The notes below the pieces were generated by a model. That model saw only the letters and a program-made list of their open reading frames with translations. It was not told the origin of the DNA and did no database searches. The translations under genes were made by a program, and so were the position numbers. A DNA stretch of 64,000 nucleotides from assembly GCF_014204795.1 (NCBI RefSeq), contig NZ_JACHMB010000001.1, positions 8,878,501 to 8,942,500 on the forward strand. Direction: 5' to 3'. Positions 40,549 through 49,622 of this stretch are shown in pieces. The DNA comes from Nonomuraea jabiensis (GTDB lineage Bacteria > Actinomycetota > Actinomycetes > Streptosporangiales > Streptosporangiaceae). Numbering within the stretch: position 1 is the stretch's first letter; each line of letters starts with the position of its first letter.

Positions 40549-40700
40549 TCCCAGGCCGGTGCCGTCCCCTGGGCGGTCAGCCGCCGGGCGAGTGCGGCGA
40601 GGTTCGTCGTGCCCGGCCGGCGGCTCTCGGCCACGGCACGTACGGAGAGTCCGCCCGAGGCCGGCAGCTGTACTTCCCCGTCTTGAAGAGGGGTGTTGTG

Positions 40701-41563
40701 TCAGGTGCGATCGGTGTGCTCGAGTGTGGCGGCCCAGGAGGCGAGCAGGCGGAGCGCGTCTGCGGAGGGGGAGCCGGGTTCGGCGGTGTAGATGGTCATG
40801 GACAGGTCGGGCTCGGCGCGCAGGTCCATGCTTTCGTAGGTGAGGGTGAGGTCGCCGACGATGTGGTGGTGGAAGTGCTTGACGCCGGTGCCGTGGGTGC
40901 GGACGTTGTGGGCGCCCCAGCGGCGGCGGAAGTCCTCGCTGCGCGTGGACAGCTCGCCGACCAGGTCGTGCAGGCCCTTGTCGTGCGGGTCCTGGCCGGC
41001 GGCGGTACGCAGGTTGGCCACGGTCATGTCGGCGGCCAGTTCCCAGTCGGGGTAGAAGCGGCGGGCGGCGCTGTCGAGGAAGGTGAGCGGGCGAAGTTCG
41101 GCGGCCGGGTGGGGTGGGCGTAGACGTCGCAGTACATGGCCCGGGCCAGGTGGTTGGCGGCCAGCAGGTCCGACCGGTCGTTGCCGATGATCGCCGGGGT
41201 GGTGATGGCGTCGAGCATCCATTGCAGGCCGGGACGTGCCGCCGGCTGCTTGGGACGGCGGCGGCGCAGGATGGCGTTGCTGCCGTTGGCCTCGTGCGCG
41301 AGGCGCAGCAGGTGGGCGCGTTCGGCGTCGTTCAGGTGCAGGGCGCGGGCGAGCGCGTCGAGCACACCGGCCGAGACGCCGGCCAGGTGGCCGCGTTCGA
41401 GTTTGGCGTAGTACTCCACGCTCATTCCGGCCAGGGCGGCGACCTCGCTGCGCCGTAGTCCGGGGACGCGGCGCTGCCCGGCGACGGGCAGCCCGGCCTG
41501 CTCGGGGCTGATCTTGGCGCGTCGGGAAGTGAGGAATTCGCGCACTTCGGACCGGTTGTCCAT
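40701..41563 (-). pseudogene. frameshifted XRE/MmyB-like regulator
   Basis: The start MDNRSEVREFLTSRRAKISP, the helix-turn-helix (LRRSEVAALAGMSVEYYAKLERG), and the start of the MmyB-like ligand domain (LLAANHLARAMYCDVYAHP) lie in one frame. The rest, TFLDSAARRFYPDWELAAD to HTDRT, lies in another. The break is at about 41083, where NFAR should be followed by FTFLD; one T is missing from a CGCTTCACC context. It is divergent from the cyclophilin-like gene. If not a sequencing error, the regulator keeps its DNA-binding part only. Confidence 0.75.
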
Positions 41564-41646
41564 GACCTGACGGTACGCCAGTCCCGGGCAGATTGAACCC
41601 GCACCTGGTCACGCCGCTGCCGAACCCGGCGAGCGCCGTTTCGGGC

Positions 41647-42018
41647 ATGCCGGTGGTGATGTGGCTCGGCGACCGGGCCGTCACCGCGACCTTGATCGAC
41701 ACACCGCCATCGCGGCAGTTCGCCGCGATGTTGCCGTTGACCGTGCAACTGGCGGACGCGTGGGGGCAGGCGAAGGCGGGGCCGCTGCCGCGCGCCCTCA
41801 CGGCCGATGGCGGCGTGGCGGTCCACGATCCCATCCCGGGTGAGGTCTGCTTCTGGCCCACGAACTCGGTGATCGCCATCTACTACGACGATCTCGGCCA
41901 GGCGGTCCCTGATCCGGGCCTGATCCGCCTCGGCGTCGTCAAGACCGGCTTGGACGGGCTTGCCGCGGCGGGCAACCGGGTCACGGTCCGGATCGAGCCG
42001 GCTGCCGCGACCGGCTGA
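41647..42018 (+). CDS. cyclophilin-like-fold protein
   Basis: 123 residues. The pattern TATLIDTPPSRQFAAMLPLTVQLAD, AVHDPIPGEVCFWPTNSVIAIYYDD and LIRLGVVKTGLDGLAAAG matches the small cyclophilin-like family often annotated as DUF/hypothetical oxidoreductase partner (motifs given to locate regions near residues 12-35, 56-80 and 88-105). Start placed at ATG 41647, where family similarity begins; the frame extends to TTG 41593. The XRE pseudogene is divergent and may have regulated it. Function unknown. Confidence 0.65.
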   Translation: MPVVMWLGDRAVTATLIDTPPSRQFAAMLPLTVQLADAWGQAKAGPLPRALTADGGVAVHDPIPGEVCFWPTNSVIAIYYDDLGQAVPDPGLIRLGVVKTGLDGLAAAGNRVTVRIEPAAATG

Positions 42019-42077
42019 ACCGGCTGCTGCACCGGCGGCCGTCTCCATCATCACCTACCGAGGAAAGCGCTCTGCTC

Positions 42078-42871
42078 ATGCGTGTTGTCGTCATGGCCGC
42101 TCCGGGACAGGTTCGCGTCGAGGACCGGCCCGACCCGCGGATCATCGAGCCGACCGATGAGATCGTCCGCCTGTCGGCGACCTGTATCTGCGGCTCGGAC
42201 CTGTGGCCGTACCGGGGCGTGGAAAAGCTCGACGGGCCGCGGCCGATGGGCCACGAGTACGCCGGCATCGTCGAGGAGGTCGGCAGCCCTCGGACGACCT
42301 GGTTCCCGGCTTCCTGGCCGCCTCAGACGTGCTGGGCACCGGCTGGTTCGCCGCGGTGGCCGCACAGGCCGGACCGGGCAGGACCGTCGCGGTCGTCGGC
42401 GACGGCGCCGTCGGCCTGCTCGGCGTGCTGGCCGCCCGGCAGCTCGGCGCCGAACGGATCATCGCGATGAGCCGGTACGAGCCCCGCCAGAAGCTCGCCC
42501 TCGCCTACGGCGCCACCGACATCGTCACCGAACGGGGCGAGGAGGGCGTGAGCCGGATCAAGGACCTCACGAACGGGCTGGGCGCCCACCGCGTCATCGA
42601 GGCGGTCGGCACCCAGGAATCGATGATGCAGGCCATCGGCTCCACCCGCGCCGGCGGACACGTCGGTTACGTCGGCGTCACCCACGACGTGCGACTGCCC
42701 GGCATGGACCTGTTCTTCTCGCACGTGCACCTGCACGGCGGCCCCGCCCCGGTGCGCCGCTTCCTGCCCGAGCTGATGCGGCTCATCTGGGAGCGGCGGA
42801 TCGACCCCGGCGAAGTGTTCGACCTCAGCCTCCCGCTCGACCAGGCCGCCGACGGCTACCGGGCCATGGAC
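42078..42871 (+). pseudogene. zinc alcohol dehydrogenase with internal deletion and lost end
   Basis: The first part (RIIEPTDEIVRLSATCICGSDLWPYRG to GHEYAGIVEEVGS) holds the catalytic-zinc ligands Cys and His-Glu. It then jumps at about 42290 into another frame at PSDDLVPGFLAASDVLGTGW. The structural-zinc loop and about 60 residues between are missing. The NAD domain (VAVVGDGAVGLLGVLAARQLG) is intact, but the reading ends at GYRAMD, where relatives go on to the C-terminus, and runs into a transporter fragment. Not functional. Confidence 0.8.
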
Positions 42872-42873
42872 CG

Positions 42874-43380
42874 GTCGTGCTCGGCCTGCTCACGATCTTC
42901 GGGCCGGTCATCGGCGGGCAGCTCGCCAGCGTCACCGACTGGCGCGGGCTGTTCCTGTTCCTCGCCGCGGTCGGCCTGGCCATCCTCCTCGCCTCGATCG
43001 CCGTTCTCCGCGAGACGCTGCCGCCCGGGCAGCGCGTCGGCGGAGGGTCGACGCGCATGGCCGGCCACTTCCGGCGCCTGCTCACCGACCGGGTCTTCCT
43101 CGGCGCGGTGCTGATCAGCGGCCTCACCAACGCCGCCATCTTCGCCTACCTCAGCGGCCGGCTGGCTGAGCGCCGGTCGGAGCGGACGGCCCTCCTGATC
43201 GGGCTGGGCGTGTGCGCGTCCGGCGCGGCCGGGCTGCTGACCACCGCCGTGCTGCACCTGCCCCTGATCGCCATCATTCTGTCGCTGCTGGCGATGGTCA
43301 GCGGCGTCGCCGTCACCTCCCCACCCGTGACCTCGCTCGCCCTGGCCGGCTACCCTGACATCGCCGTCACCGCCGCTTCC
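42874..43380 (+). pseudogene. MFS (Bcr/CflA-type) drug exporter fragment with deletions
   Basis: Starts in mid-protein at VLGLLTIFGPVIGGQLA, TDWRGLFLFLAAVG (helix 5-6 region), continues to RVFLGAVLISGLTNAAIFAYLSG, then jumps to RLAERRSERTALLIGLGVCASG. About 30 residues are missing, and the two LSG-type contexts that would flank the loss suggest a short-homology deletion. It stops after PPVTSLALAGYPDIAVT. There is no start or end. It directly follows the broken dehydrogenase. Confidence 0.8.
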
Positions 43381-43454
43381 GACCCCACGCCCCGGGGCGA
43401 GCGCCGAGCGGCATCGCACTGCCCGCCGCGCTTGGCCGGTGCGCGACGGCGCGG

Positions 43455-44708
43455 TCACCGTTGCAGGGCCAAGAGGCGGAACGCTGCCCGGACGATGGAT
43501 TGGCTTCTGGCCGCGACGTCGATCGTGTCGGGTGCGGTGGTGGGGTCGGACACCATGAGGCTGGTGGCCAGCGCGCGGCCGTCGGCGGTGCGGGCGAGGT
43601 AGTGCAGGGTCACGACGCCGGGCTCGCTGCCGCCCTTGTACCAGACCGACGGGAATTGAAGCGCGTCGAGGTGAAGTCCGTCGTCGTTGAGCGAGAGCGC
43701 GTGGTGGATCTCGGGCTGGTCGAGCCGCAGCAGGCCTGCGTAGGCGTGGCAGATGTCGGCCGGCGAGGCGAAATACTCGATCTGGTCGATGTATCTGGGC
43801 TGGGGCCAGGTCTCGTGCACTTGCGGCAGCGGTAGCTGTTCCAGCTCCAGCACCGCGGCGGTGCGCTGGTGGGTCGGCAGGGCCAGGTACTGCCGTGCCC
43901 GGTCCTCATCCGAGGTGGCCTTGAGCTGGAAGAACGCCTTGGTGGTGAGGATGGGGACGTTCGCCTCGGGCTGCCGGTGCCCGAACAGCGACAGTTGGCG
44001 TCGCACCGCCTCCCGGCCCAGCCGGTGGATGAGGCGGTCGGTGGCGGTGTTGTCGCTGATCGAGATCATGTGATCGGCGTAGTCCGACAGCGGGAGCATG
44101 GTGCCGGCCGGGCGGTTCTGCAGGGTGCCCGAGGGCAGGCTCTTGTGGTCGTCGCGGATGGCCAGCTGCTCGTTCCACGAGAGCCGCCCTTCGGCGACGG
44201 CTTGGGCGAGCGCGCCGAGCACGTACAGCTTGAACGCCGAGCCGATCGGGCGTGGCGTGTCCGCGTCGAGGCCGTGCGCGATGCGGCACTGCCCGTCCGG
44301 CTCGATCCGCGCCGCGGCGAAGGATACGCGCGTTCCCAGCTCGGCCAGCCGTGCGTCGATCTCGGTCCACGAGGCCGGCTCGGGTTCCTCCGGGGTCAGG
44401 CGCAGGTTGTCCACGAGCCCCGCCGCCTCCACGTGCACCGTGATGCGGTAGCCGGTGGTGCGGCCGCGCACGGCTGCCTGGACCTGGTCCGGTTGTGTCA
44501 TGAGGGTTTCCCGGAGGGCGAGCCGGCCCACCGCGGCCAGGGCGGCGTTGAATCCGTCCGGGCCGCCGATCGCCTCCAGCAGGGCCGGGGCCAGGTGCCG
44601 ACGGATCTCGCCGTCCGGCAGCGGACCCCGCAGTGACGCGTCCAGCAGCCAGTCCAGCTGTCGCTCTGCGGGGGTGGAGGAGGTGTGCGTGGCGGTTTCG
44701 TCGATCAC
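43455..44708 (-). CDS. Cpe/ORF12-type serine beta-lactamase-fold hydrolase
   Basis: 417 residues from GTG 44708 (GGAAAGGG upstream). The N-terminal 100 residues are a steroid-isomerase/SnoaL-like domain, as in clavulanic-acid ORF12 (Cpe) and LpqF. The class A-like domain has Ser157-x-x-Lys160 (IGSAFKLYVLGAL), Ser218-Asp-Asn (ISISDNTATD) and Lys358 (WYKGGSEPGV). No signal peptide is seen, so it is cytoplasmic. In the clavam cluster the relative deacylates cephalosporins; here no clavam gene is nearby, so the substrate is unknown. Confidence 0.85.
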   Translation of the reverse strand: MIDETATHTSSTPAERQLDWLLDASLRGPLPDGEIRRHLAPALLEAIGGPDGFNAALAAVGRLALRETLMTQPDQVQAAVRGRTTGYRITVHVEAAGLVDNLRLTPEEPEPASWTEIDARLAELGTRVSFAAARIEPDGQCRIAHGLDADTPRPIGSAFKLYVLGALAQAVAEGRLSWNEQLAIRDDHKSLPSGTLQNRPAGTMLPLSDYADHMISISDNTATDRLIHRLGREAVRRQLSLFGHRQPEANVPILTTKAFFQLKATSDEDRARQYLALPTHQRTAAVLELEQLPLPQVHETWPQPRYIDQIEYFASPADICHAYAGLLRLDQPEIHHALSLNDDGLHLDALQFPSVWYKGGSEPGVVTLHYLARTADGRALATSLMVSDPTTAPDTIDVAARSQSIVRAAFRLLALQR

Positions 44709-44747
44709 TGCTGTCCCTTTCCTGCAAGGGGTGTCGAGCCGGGGTGG

Positions 44748-46073
44748 TCAGCGTCTGAAGCCGGAGACGAGCCGGGCGATCGCCGATGGGCGCGGTCCCA
44801 GCCAGTCGGCGATGTCGCTGACCACGGCCGCGTCCACGTGCTGGGGCCTGTCGTAGTCCGCGGGCGTGGACGGACCTGAGCCGGGGAAGAACAGGTGGTC
44901 GTCGGCGTCGTAGACGCGGATGGTGACGTCCGTACGGTGGGCGAGGCCCGCCTGCCAGCCTGCCAGGTCGTCGGCGACGGTCACCTGGTAGTCGCGGCCG
45001 CCCTGCAGGATGAGCATCGGCTTGTCCAGCGCGGCCGCGGTCGCGACCGGGTCGTAGTCGCGCAGGTCGAGCCAGTACGCCCCGGAGTAGCCGAACGGCA
45101 GCTCCGTGGCGGGTGTATCGGCCGACAGATGCGGGCTGTCGACGAGTGCGGCCTGCCGCGTGAACGTCTCGACCGCGGCCTGCGCGCCGGGATCGAGCGA
45201 GGCGAGGTAGCGGACGACGCGGACGGCGGCCCGGTGCATGGGCTGGGTGTCACCGGCCAAGAGCACCAGTCCGGCCACGGACGGCTCGGCGGCGGCGACC
45301 CTCGGGGCCACCTTGCCGCCCATGCTGTGGCCCGCGACATGCACCCGCGCCGGGTCGACGGCAGGGTGGCGCTGGAGCAGGTGGATGGCCGCGACGGCGT
45401 GCGGGACGTACTCGTCGCGCATCGTGAAGTCCGGGATCGCCGCCACCTGGCCGGGGTGGGCGCAGGTCACCTTGTCGAAGCGCAGCACCGCCACGCCGCG
45501 GCCGGCCAGCCCCCAGGCCAGGTCCTTGAGGGGCTTGTTGGGGCCGCTGGTGGCGTCCCGGTCGAACGGCCCGCCGCCGCTGAGCAGCACCACTCCCGGC
45601 CACGGGCCGTGCCCGCGCGGCAGGCTCAACGTGCCGGGTACGGCCAGCGCGCCGGAGCCCACGGTGACCTCGTGCTCGTCGAACCTCTTGCGGCGGACGT
45701 ACGACGGCGGCGTCCACTGCCTGGTGAGCGCGGGCGCGAGCTGCAGGCCCTGCAGCAGGCCGGTCTCGTCGACCGACATGACCACCGTCAGCCCGCCACG
45801 CTCGTACGTCACCGGGACGCTCACCTTGACCAGCTCCGCCTTCCCCGATGCGGTCACCGAGCTCTCGGGGGCCGGCTCGCTGATCGGCGTCCCGACCGCG
45901 GAGATCGCCCCGATCCTGGAGAGCTGGCTCTCCCAGGCGACTTGCAACGTCTCAGCGGAGACCACCGCTCGCAGCGGCGGGGCGAACAATGCCTCAATGT
46001 CCGCGAAGCGTCCACTCCGCGCCATCTCGACGACCGCTGTGGCGATCGCCGCCGGATCCCGTCCCCCGGTCAT
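44748..46073 (-). CDS. alpha/beta hydrolase with N-terminal DUF3887 domain
   Basis: 441 residues from ATG 46073. An N-terminal region of about 110 residues (ARSGRFADIEALFAPPLRAVVS) looks like DUF3887. The hydrolase follows with the oxyanion loop GGGPFDRDATSG, the nucleophile in VAGHSMGGKVAPRV, the acid in ILQGGRDYQVT and His in DADDHLFF. Relatives are dienelactone-hydrolase-like esterases. Its stop is 39 bases from the ORF12-type gene's start, so both may share one transcript. A clean palindrome upstream suggests repressor control. Confidence 0.85.
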   Translation of the reverse strand: MTGGRDPAAIATAVVEMARSGRFADIEALFAPPLRAVVSAETLQVAWESQLSRIGAISAVGTPISEPAPESSVTASGKAELVKVSVPVTYERGGLTVVMSVDETGLLQGLQLAPALTRQWTPPSYVRRKRFDEHEVTVGSGALAVPGTLSLPRGHGPWPGVVLLSGGGPFDRDATSGPNKPLKDLAWGLAGRGVAVLRFDKVTCAHPGQVAAIPDFTMRDEYVPHAVAAIHLLQRHPAVDPARVHVAGHSMGGKVAPRVAAAEPSVAGLVLLAGDTQPMHRAAVRVVRYLASLDPGAQAAVETFTRQAALVDSPHLSADTPATELPFGYSGAYWLDLRDYDPVATAAALDKPMLILQGGRDYQVTVADDLAGWQAGLAHRTDVTIRVYDADDHLFFPGSGPSTPADYDRPQHVDAAVVSDIADWLGPRPSAIARLVSGFRR

Positions 46074-46095
46074 CCCGCCACCGTCCTTTCTATTA

Positions 46096-46115
46096 TTGTG
46101 CGAACGGTAGCACAA
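46096..46115. promoter_or_regulatory. operator candidate upstream of the DUF3887 hydrolase
   Basis: TTGTGC-GAACGGTA-GCACAA, perfect 6-base arms within an AT-richer patch (TATTATTGTG), 23 bases before the hydrolase start. The 180-base gap to its right holds only three copies of a TACCGGC motif. Confidence 0.5.
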
Positions 46116-46295
46116 CATGAGACTGTTGCATCGGCCGGCTGCGCGCACGGCGGGGGAGAGGCGGGGTGCGCTGCGCGCTGGAGCGCGCCGCTACCGGCTA
46201 CGCGACGACCGGGAGGACTCCTCGCCGGGGCGGTGGGCCGGCACCGTTACCGGCCGGGACGCTACCGGCCCACGCGCCCTCGGAGTGGCGGCGAC

Positions 46296-47117
46296 TCAGG
46301 TGTTCAGTGACGCGATGATCGCCATCGTGGTGTAGGCCATGGTGAAGCCGCCTCCGATCGCATCGATGGCGGCCCCGACGCCCTCCAGCACCTCGGCCAG
46401 TTCGTCGGGTGGGAGTTGGGTGAGCGCGCCGGTGGTGGGCAGCAGGTCGAGCCAGTCGTCGCGGCTGTAGTACTGCTCCCAGTCGAATCGCCACTGCTCC
46501 GGCTCGCCGAACCCGGCCGTCTTCCGGATGCCGTCGGCGAACGTGGCGAACATCGCCTGGTAGATGTCCTGGGCCGGCCTCGGCGGTCCGGCGCTGAGCG
46601 GCGAGTCGGGCACCACCTTCCGGAAGACGGTGGCGAACGCCTCCGCGACGAAGGGCGGCGGGTCGTACGCATGCGCGAACACCGCCAGCAGGCCGCCGGG
46701 ACGCAGCACCTGCGCCGCCTTGGCCGGGCCCGCGACGGGGTCCACCCAGTGCCAGGACTGCCCGGCGACGACCGCGTCGAAGGTGCGACCGGCGGCGTCC
46801 CAGTCCTCGAACGTCGCCACCTCGACCTCGACCCCGGTGCGCCGGGCGAACTCGGCCATCCGGACGTCCGGCTCGACACCCAGCACCTTGCACCCGGCCG
46901 CCAGGAACTGGCGGGCCTCTATGCCGGTGCCGCAGCCGACGTCGACGATGTCGGGGCCCGGGCTGGCGGTGATGATCTGCTGCACCAGGGCGTCGGGATA
47001 GGCGGGCCGGGCCCGGTCGTAGCGTTCGGCGTCGACCCCGAACGACTCCGCCATCTGCCTGGCCTTATGGGGCTCGTTCCGCGGTGGCTCTGGTTGCTCC
47101 TGCGATATAGTGGGCAT
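46296..47117 (-). CDS. class I SAM-dependent methyltransferase
   Basis: 273 residues. Motif I is IVDVGCGTGIEARQFL, followed by VLGVEPDVRMAEFA and DAVVAGQSWHWVDPV with LRPGGLLAVFAHAYD. This is the UbiE/Methyltransf_11 type; it starts with FGVDAERYDRARPAYP, as in many antibiotic or metabolite methyltransferases. Its start codon lies inside the first of two TetR-type operator sites, so it is surely repressed by the divergent TetR protein. Confidence 0.88.
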   Translation of the reverse strand: MPTISQEQPEPPRNEPHKARQMAESFGVDAERYDRARPAYPDALVQQIITASPGPDIVDVGCGTGIEARQFLAAGCKVLGVEPDVRMAEFARRTGVEVEVATFEDWDAAGRTFDAVVAGQSWHWVDPVAGPAKAAQVLRPGGLLAVFAHAYDPPPFVAEAFATVFRKVVPDSPLSAGPPRPAQDIYQAMFATFADGIRKTAGFGEPEQWRFDWEQYYSRDDWLDLLPTTGALTQLPPDELAEVLEGVGAAIDAIGGGFTMAYTTMAIIASLNT

Positions 47118-47146
47118 GCGCCCACCGTAGTGGGCGGGTGCCCACT
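47110..47146. promoter_or_regulatory. twin TetR operators
   Basis: GTGGGC-ATGC-GCCCAC (47110-47125) and AGTGGGC-GGGT-GCCCACT (47129-47146), both with perfect arms and 4-base spacers, 20 bases apart centre to centre. A related half-pair CCACT-GG-AGTGG overlaps the TetR start at 47200-47211. The methyltransferase start codon is inside site 1. Confidence 0.8.
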
Positions 47147-47196
47147 TCACAAATCCGGTTCGCGGTGGGCGAAAGCGTGTGAAGGAGGAACGGGCG

Positions 47197-47799
47197 ATGC
47201 CCACTGGAGTGGCCCTCCGGGACGTGCGGCAGCAGTTGTTCGACGCCGCCGAACGCGTCCTGCTCCGGGACGGCGCGAACGGCCTGACCAGCCGGGCGGT
47301 CACGGCGGAGGCGGGCGTCGCCAAGGGTGTTCTGCACCGGCACTTCGAGGACTTCGACGCCTTCCTCGCCGAACTCGTGCGGGACCGCATCGCCCGGCTC
47401 GAGGGCCAGGCCGACGCCCTTCGCGGCTCCGCCGGGACCGGCGATGTCGCCGGCAACCTGACCGGGGCGCTCATTGACCTGTTCGACTCGGTCGCCGTGG
47501 CGATCGTCGGCCTGGTCATCTTCCGCGACGAGTTGCGCGCCCGGCTGCGTCAGGCCCGGCCGGCTCCCGGTGTCCCGGTCTTGACGGACGCCGCGGCCAT
47601 GATCGCCGCCTACCTGAACGAGGAGTGCGAGCTGGGCCGCATCGCGGCGGACGCCGATGTGGACGCGCTGGCGCTTTCCCTGATCGGGGCCGGGCACATG
47701 CTGTTCGCCGGCCGGGAGGGGAGCCCGCCGGAGCCTGAGGAGGTCGGCAAGGTCGTCAACGCCGTCATCGCCGATGTCGTGCAAAGACGACTGCTATGA
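47197..47799 (+). CDS. TetR-family transcriptional regulator
   Basis: 200 residues from ATG 47197, with GAAGGAGG 8 bases upstream. The N-terminal helix-turn-helix is LRDGANGLTSRAVTAEAGV and AKGVLHRHFEDFDAFLAEL. The C-terminal ligand domain (SVAVAIVGLVIFRDELRARL) is unassigned. It is divergent from the methyltransferase, with paired operators between, so it probably represses itself and that gene. Confidence 0.92.
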   Translation: MPTGVALRDVRQQLFDAAERVLLRDGANGLTSRAVTAEAGVAKGVLHRHFEDFDAFLAELVRDRIARLEGQADALRGSAGTGDVAGNLTGALIDLFDSVAVAIVGLVIFRDELRARLRQARPAPGVPVLTDAAAMIAAYLNEECELGRIAADADVDALALSLIGAGHMLFAGREGSPPEPEEVGKVVNAVIADVVQRRLL

Positions 47800-47907
47800 G
47801 CTGATGTCCTGCGAGGACGAGCTGTCGGCGAGGACCGCGACGGCGTCGTGGCGCCGCCGGGCGAGTTCGCGCGACACACCTGCGGAGCTGCCGGACATGA
47901 CCTAGGC

Positions 47908-48489
47908 ATGAACGTCACCGACACCGGGCCACCGGAGCGCACCCGGCGCTTCGCCCACCTCTACGAGCAGACGTATGCCGCGTTGCTGCGGTTCGTCGAG
48001 CGTCGCGTCCACCCCTCCCACGCCGAGGACGTGGTCGCCGACGTGTTCCTCGTCGCCTGGCGGCGCCTGGACGACGTGCCGCCGGCGGCGGACGAGGCGC
48101 GGGCCTGGCTGTTCGGCGTGGCGCACCGCACCCTCCGCAACGGGCTGCGGGCCGACCAGCGGCGGCAGGCGCTCACCGTACGCATCGCCGATGGCCGGCT
48201 GACCGACGCCGCGGCGGCCGGGCTGGACCCCGAGCTGGTGGCACGTCGGCTCGACCTCGTCCAGGCGTGGCGGCGGCTCAGCCCGCGCCACCAGGAGACG
48301 CTCGCCTTGGCCGTGTGGGACGGACTCACAGCCCCGCAGGCCGCGCGGGTGCTCGGCATTTCCCCCGTCGCGTTCCGGCTTCGGCTCACCCGGGCCCGGC
48401 GCGCCTTACGCCACCACGCCGACGCGGCCCCCGCCACTGCAACCCAGCCCGCGGCGACCGCCACCGTCGACTCCCGGAGCATGCGATGA
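47908..48489 (+). CDS. ECF-type RNA polymerase sigma factor
   Basis: 193 residues. Region 2 is YEQTYAALLRFVERRVHPSHAEDVVADVFLVAWRRLDDVP (residues about 15-55; core AEDVVADVFLVAWRRL) and region 4 is LSPRHQETLALAVWDG plus LTAPQAARVLGISPVAFRLRLTRARRALR. It overlaps the next gene by 4 bases (ATGA), the usual arrangement with an anti-sigma or sensor protein. Its own promoter is probably ECF-dependent but I cannot point to it. Confidence 0.9.
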   Translation: MNVTDTGPPERTRRFAHLYEQTYAALLRFVERRVHPSHAEDVVADVFLVAWRRLDDVPPAADEARAWLFGVAHRTLRNGLRADQRRQALTVRIADGRLTDAAAAGLDPELVARRLDLVQAWRRLSPRHQETLALAVWDGLTAPQAARVLGISPVAFRLRLTRARRALRHHADAAPATATQPAATATVDSRSMR

Positions 48490-49367
48490 ACGACACCCTC
48501 GACCACACCCTGCGCGACCTCGACCCGGCCGTCACCCCCGCCGACCTGGACACCAGCACCGACCCCAAGGCCCGGGCCATGCTGGCCCGGGTGGTGGCCA
48601 CCGACCCGATGGGGTCGCCCGCACCGACGAGCAGCCCTCGCCTGCTCACCAGAGGGCGGCTCACCGCTGTCGGCGGAGGGGTGGCCGCCGGCATCGCGGC
48701 AGCGCTGGTGCTGCCCGGCGTGTTCGGCGGCGGCTCGGCGATGGCAGCGTGGACCGCGACGCCGTACACGGTGAGCGGTGACAGGGCCACCGACGCCCAG
48801 GAGAAGTGCCTTGACCACGCCCAGGACGCCGCCAAGAGCACAACCGGGCGCGAGCTCGGTTTCCGGCCCGTGGTGACCGAGGGCCGGGGGCCGTGGACGC
48901 TCGTCTACGTCAACGACGACAGCAGCCATCTGGCCGAGATCAGGTGCCTGTTCCGCGACGGCGACCTCGCCGCCGCGGGTGGCAGCACGCCGGGGCCCGG
49001 CGCACAACCGCTTCCACCGGTTCCCGCGGGGTCGGCGCGGGCCGCCCTCGGCTCGGTCGTGAGCTCGAGTGAGGAGAGCGTGCGTATCGTGACCGGCAGG
49101 GTCGGCGCCGGCGTGGTGGGTCTGGAGCTCGCCACGGAGGCGAAAGGCAGCGTGACCGCGACCGTCACCGGCGGCTACTTCGCGGCCTGGTGGCCGGACG
49201 CGCCGACGACGGAGGAGCGCGAGAACGCCTCACGTCGTGGCGGCGTCAAGAGCGTCACGGCAATCCTCCAGGACGGGTCGCGGCACAACGTCCCCCTCGA
49301 GGAGCTCACCGGCCGGACGAGTGCGCAGCTGAACACACCGGCCACGGGCGGCTCCGCCCGCGACTGA
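48486..49367 (+). CDS. membrane protein coupled to the ECF sigma factor
   Basis: 293 residues. A cytoplasmic N-terminus of about 60 residues (DTLRDLDPAV-type start MNDTLDHTLRDLDPAVTPAD) precedes one helix, LTAVGGGVAAGIAAALVLPG (about 59-78), and an extracellular domain with two cysteines (QEKCLDH, EIRCLFR). Third-position GC is high. It lacks the zinc HxxxCxxC anti-sigma motif. The coupled position suggests it restrains or informs the sigma factor. Similar proteins are common in Streptosporangiaceae next to such sigma genes. The 255-base gap after it holds no gene. Confidence 0.75.
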   Translation: MNDTLDHTLRDLDPAVTPADLDTSTDPKARAMLARVVATDPMGSPAPTSSPRLLTRGRLTAVGGGVAAGIAAALVLPGVFGGGSAMAAWTATPYTVSGDRATDAQEKCLDHAQDAAKSTTGRELGFRPVVTEGRGPWTLVYVNDDSSHLAEIRCLFRDGDLAAAGGSTPGPGAQPLPPVPAGSARAALGSVVSSSEESVRIVTGRVGAGVVGLELATEAKGSVTATVTGGYFAAWWPDAPTTEERENASRRGGVKSVTAILQDGSRHNVPLEELTGRTSAQLNTPATGGSARD

Positions 49368-49622
49368 CCTGGCCACCGGCGGCGGCGCCGGGCCTCACGC
49401 TCCGGCGCCCCCTGTCACGGACGGCTTTCGGCCGGAGCCCGCCATGGACGGCGTCGGTGTATGAGCGGCAACCGAATGGCCGGTGGCGGCGAGAGTTTTC
49501 GGAACGGGCCGGCCATCGCGTACCGGTGGTCGGTGTCGCGGTCGCAGTACGCTCCTGGATAAGCGTGAGCGGAGGCCGAGGTGGCGCTCGATCCCATGAC
49601 GGTGAACGCCGCCGGCGGCCGG

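Noticed and set aside
46117..46335. 72-codon plus-strand frame in the gap after the DUF3887 hydrolase
   Set aside because: No ribosome site, Arg-rich composition, and it runs into the methyltransferase gene. The gap holds only three TACCGGC repeats.
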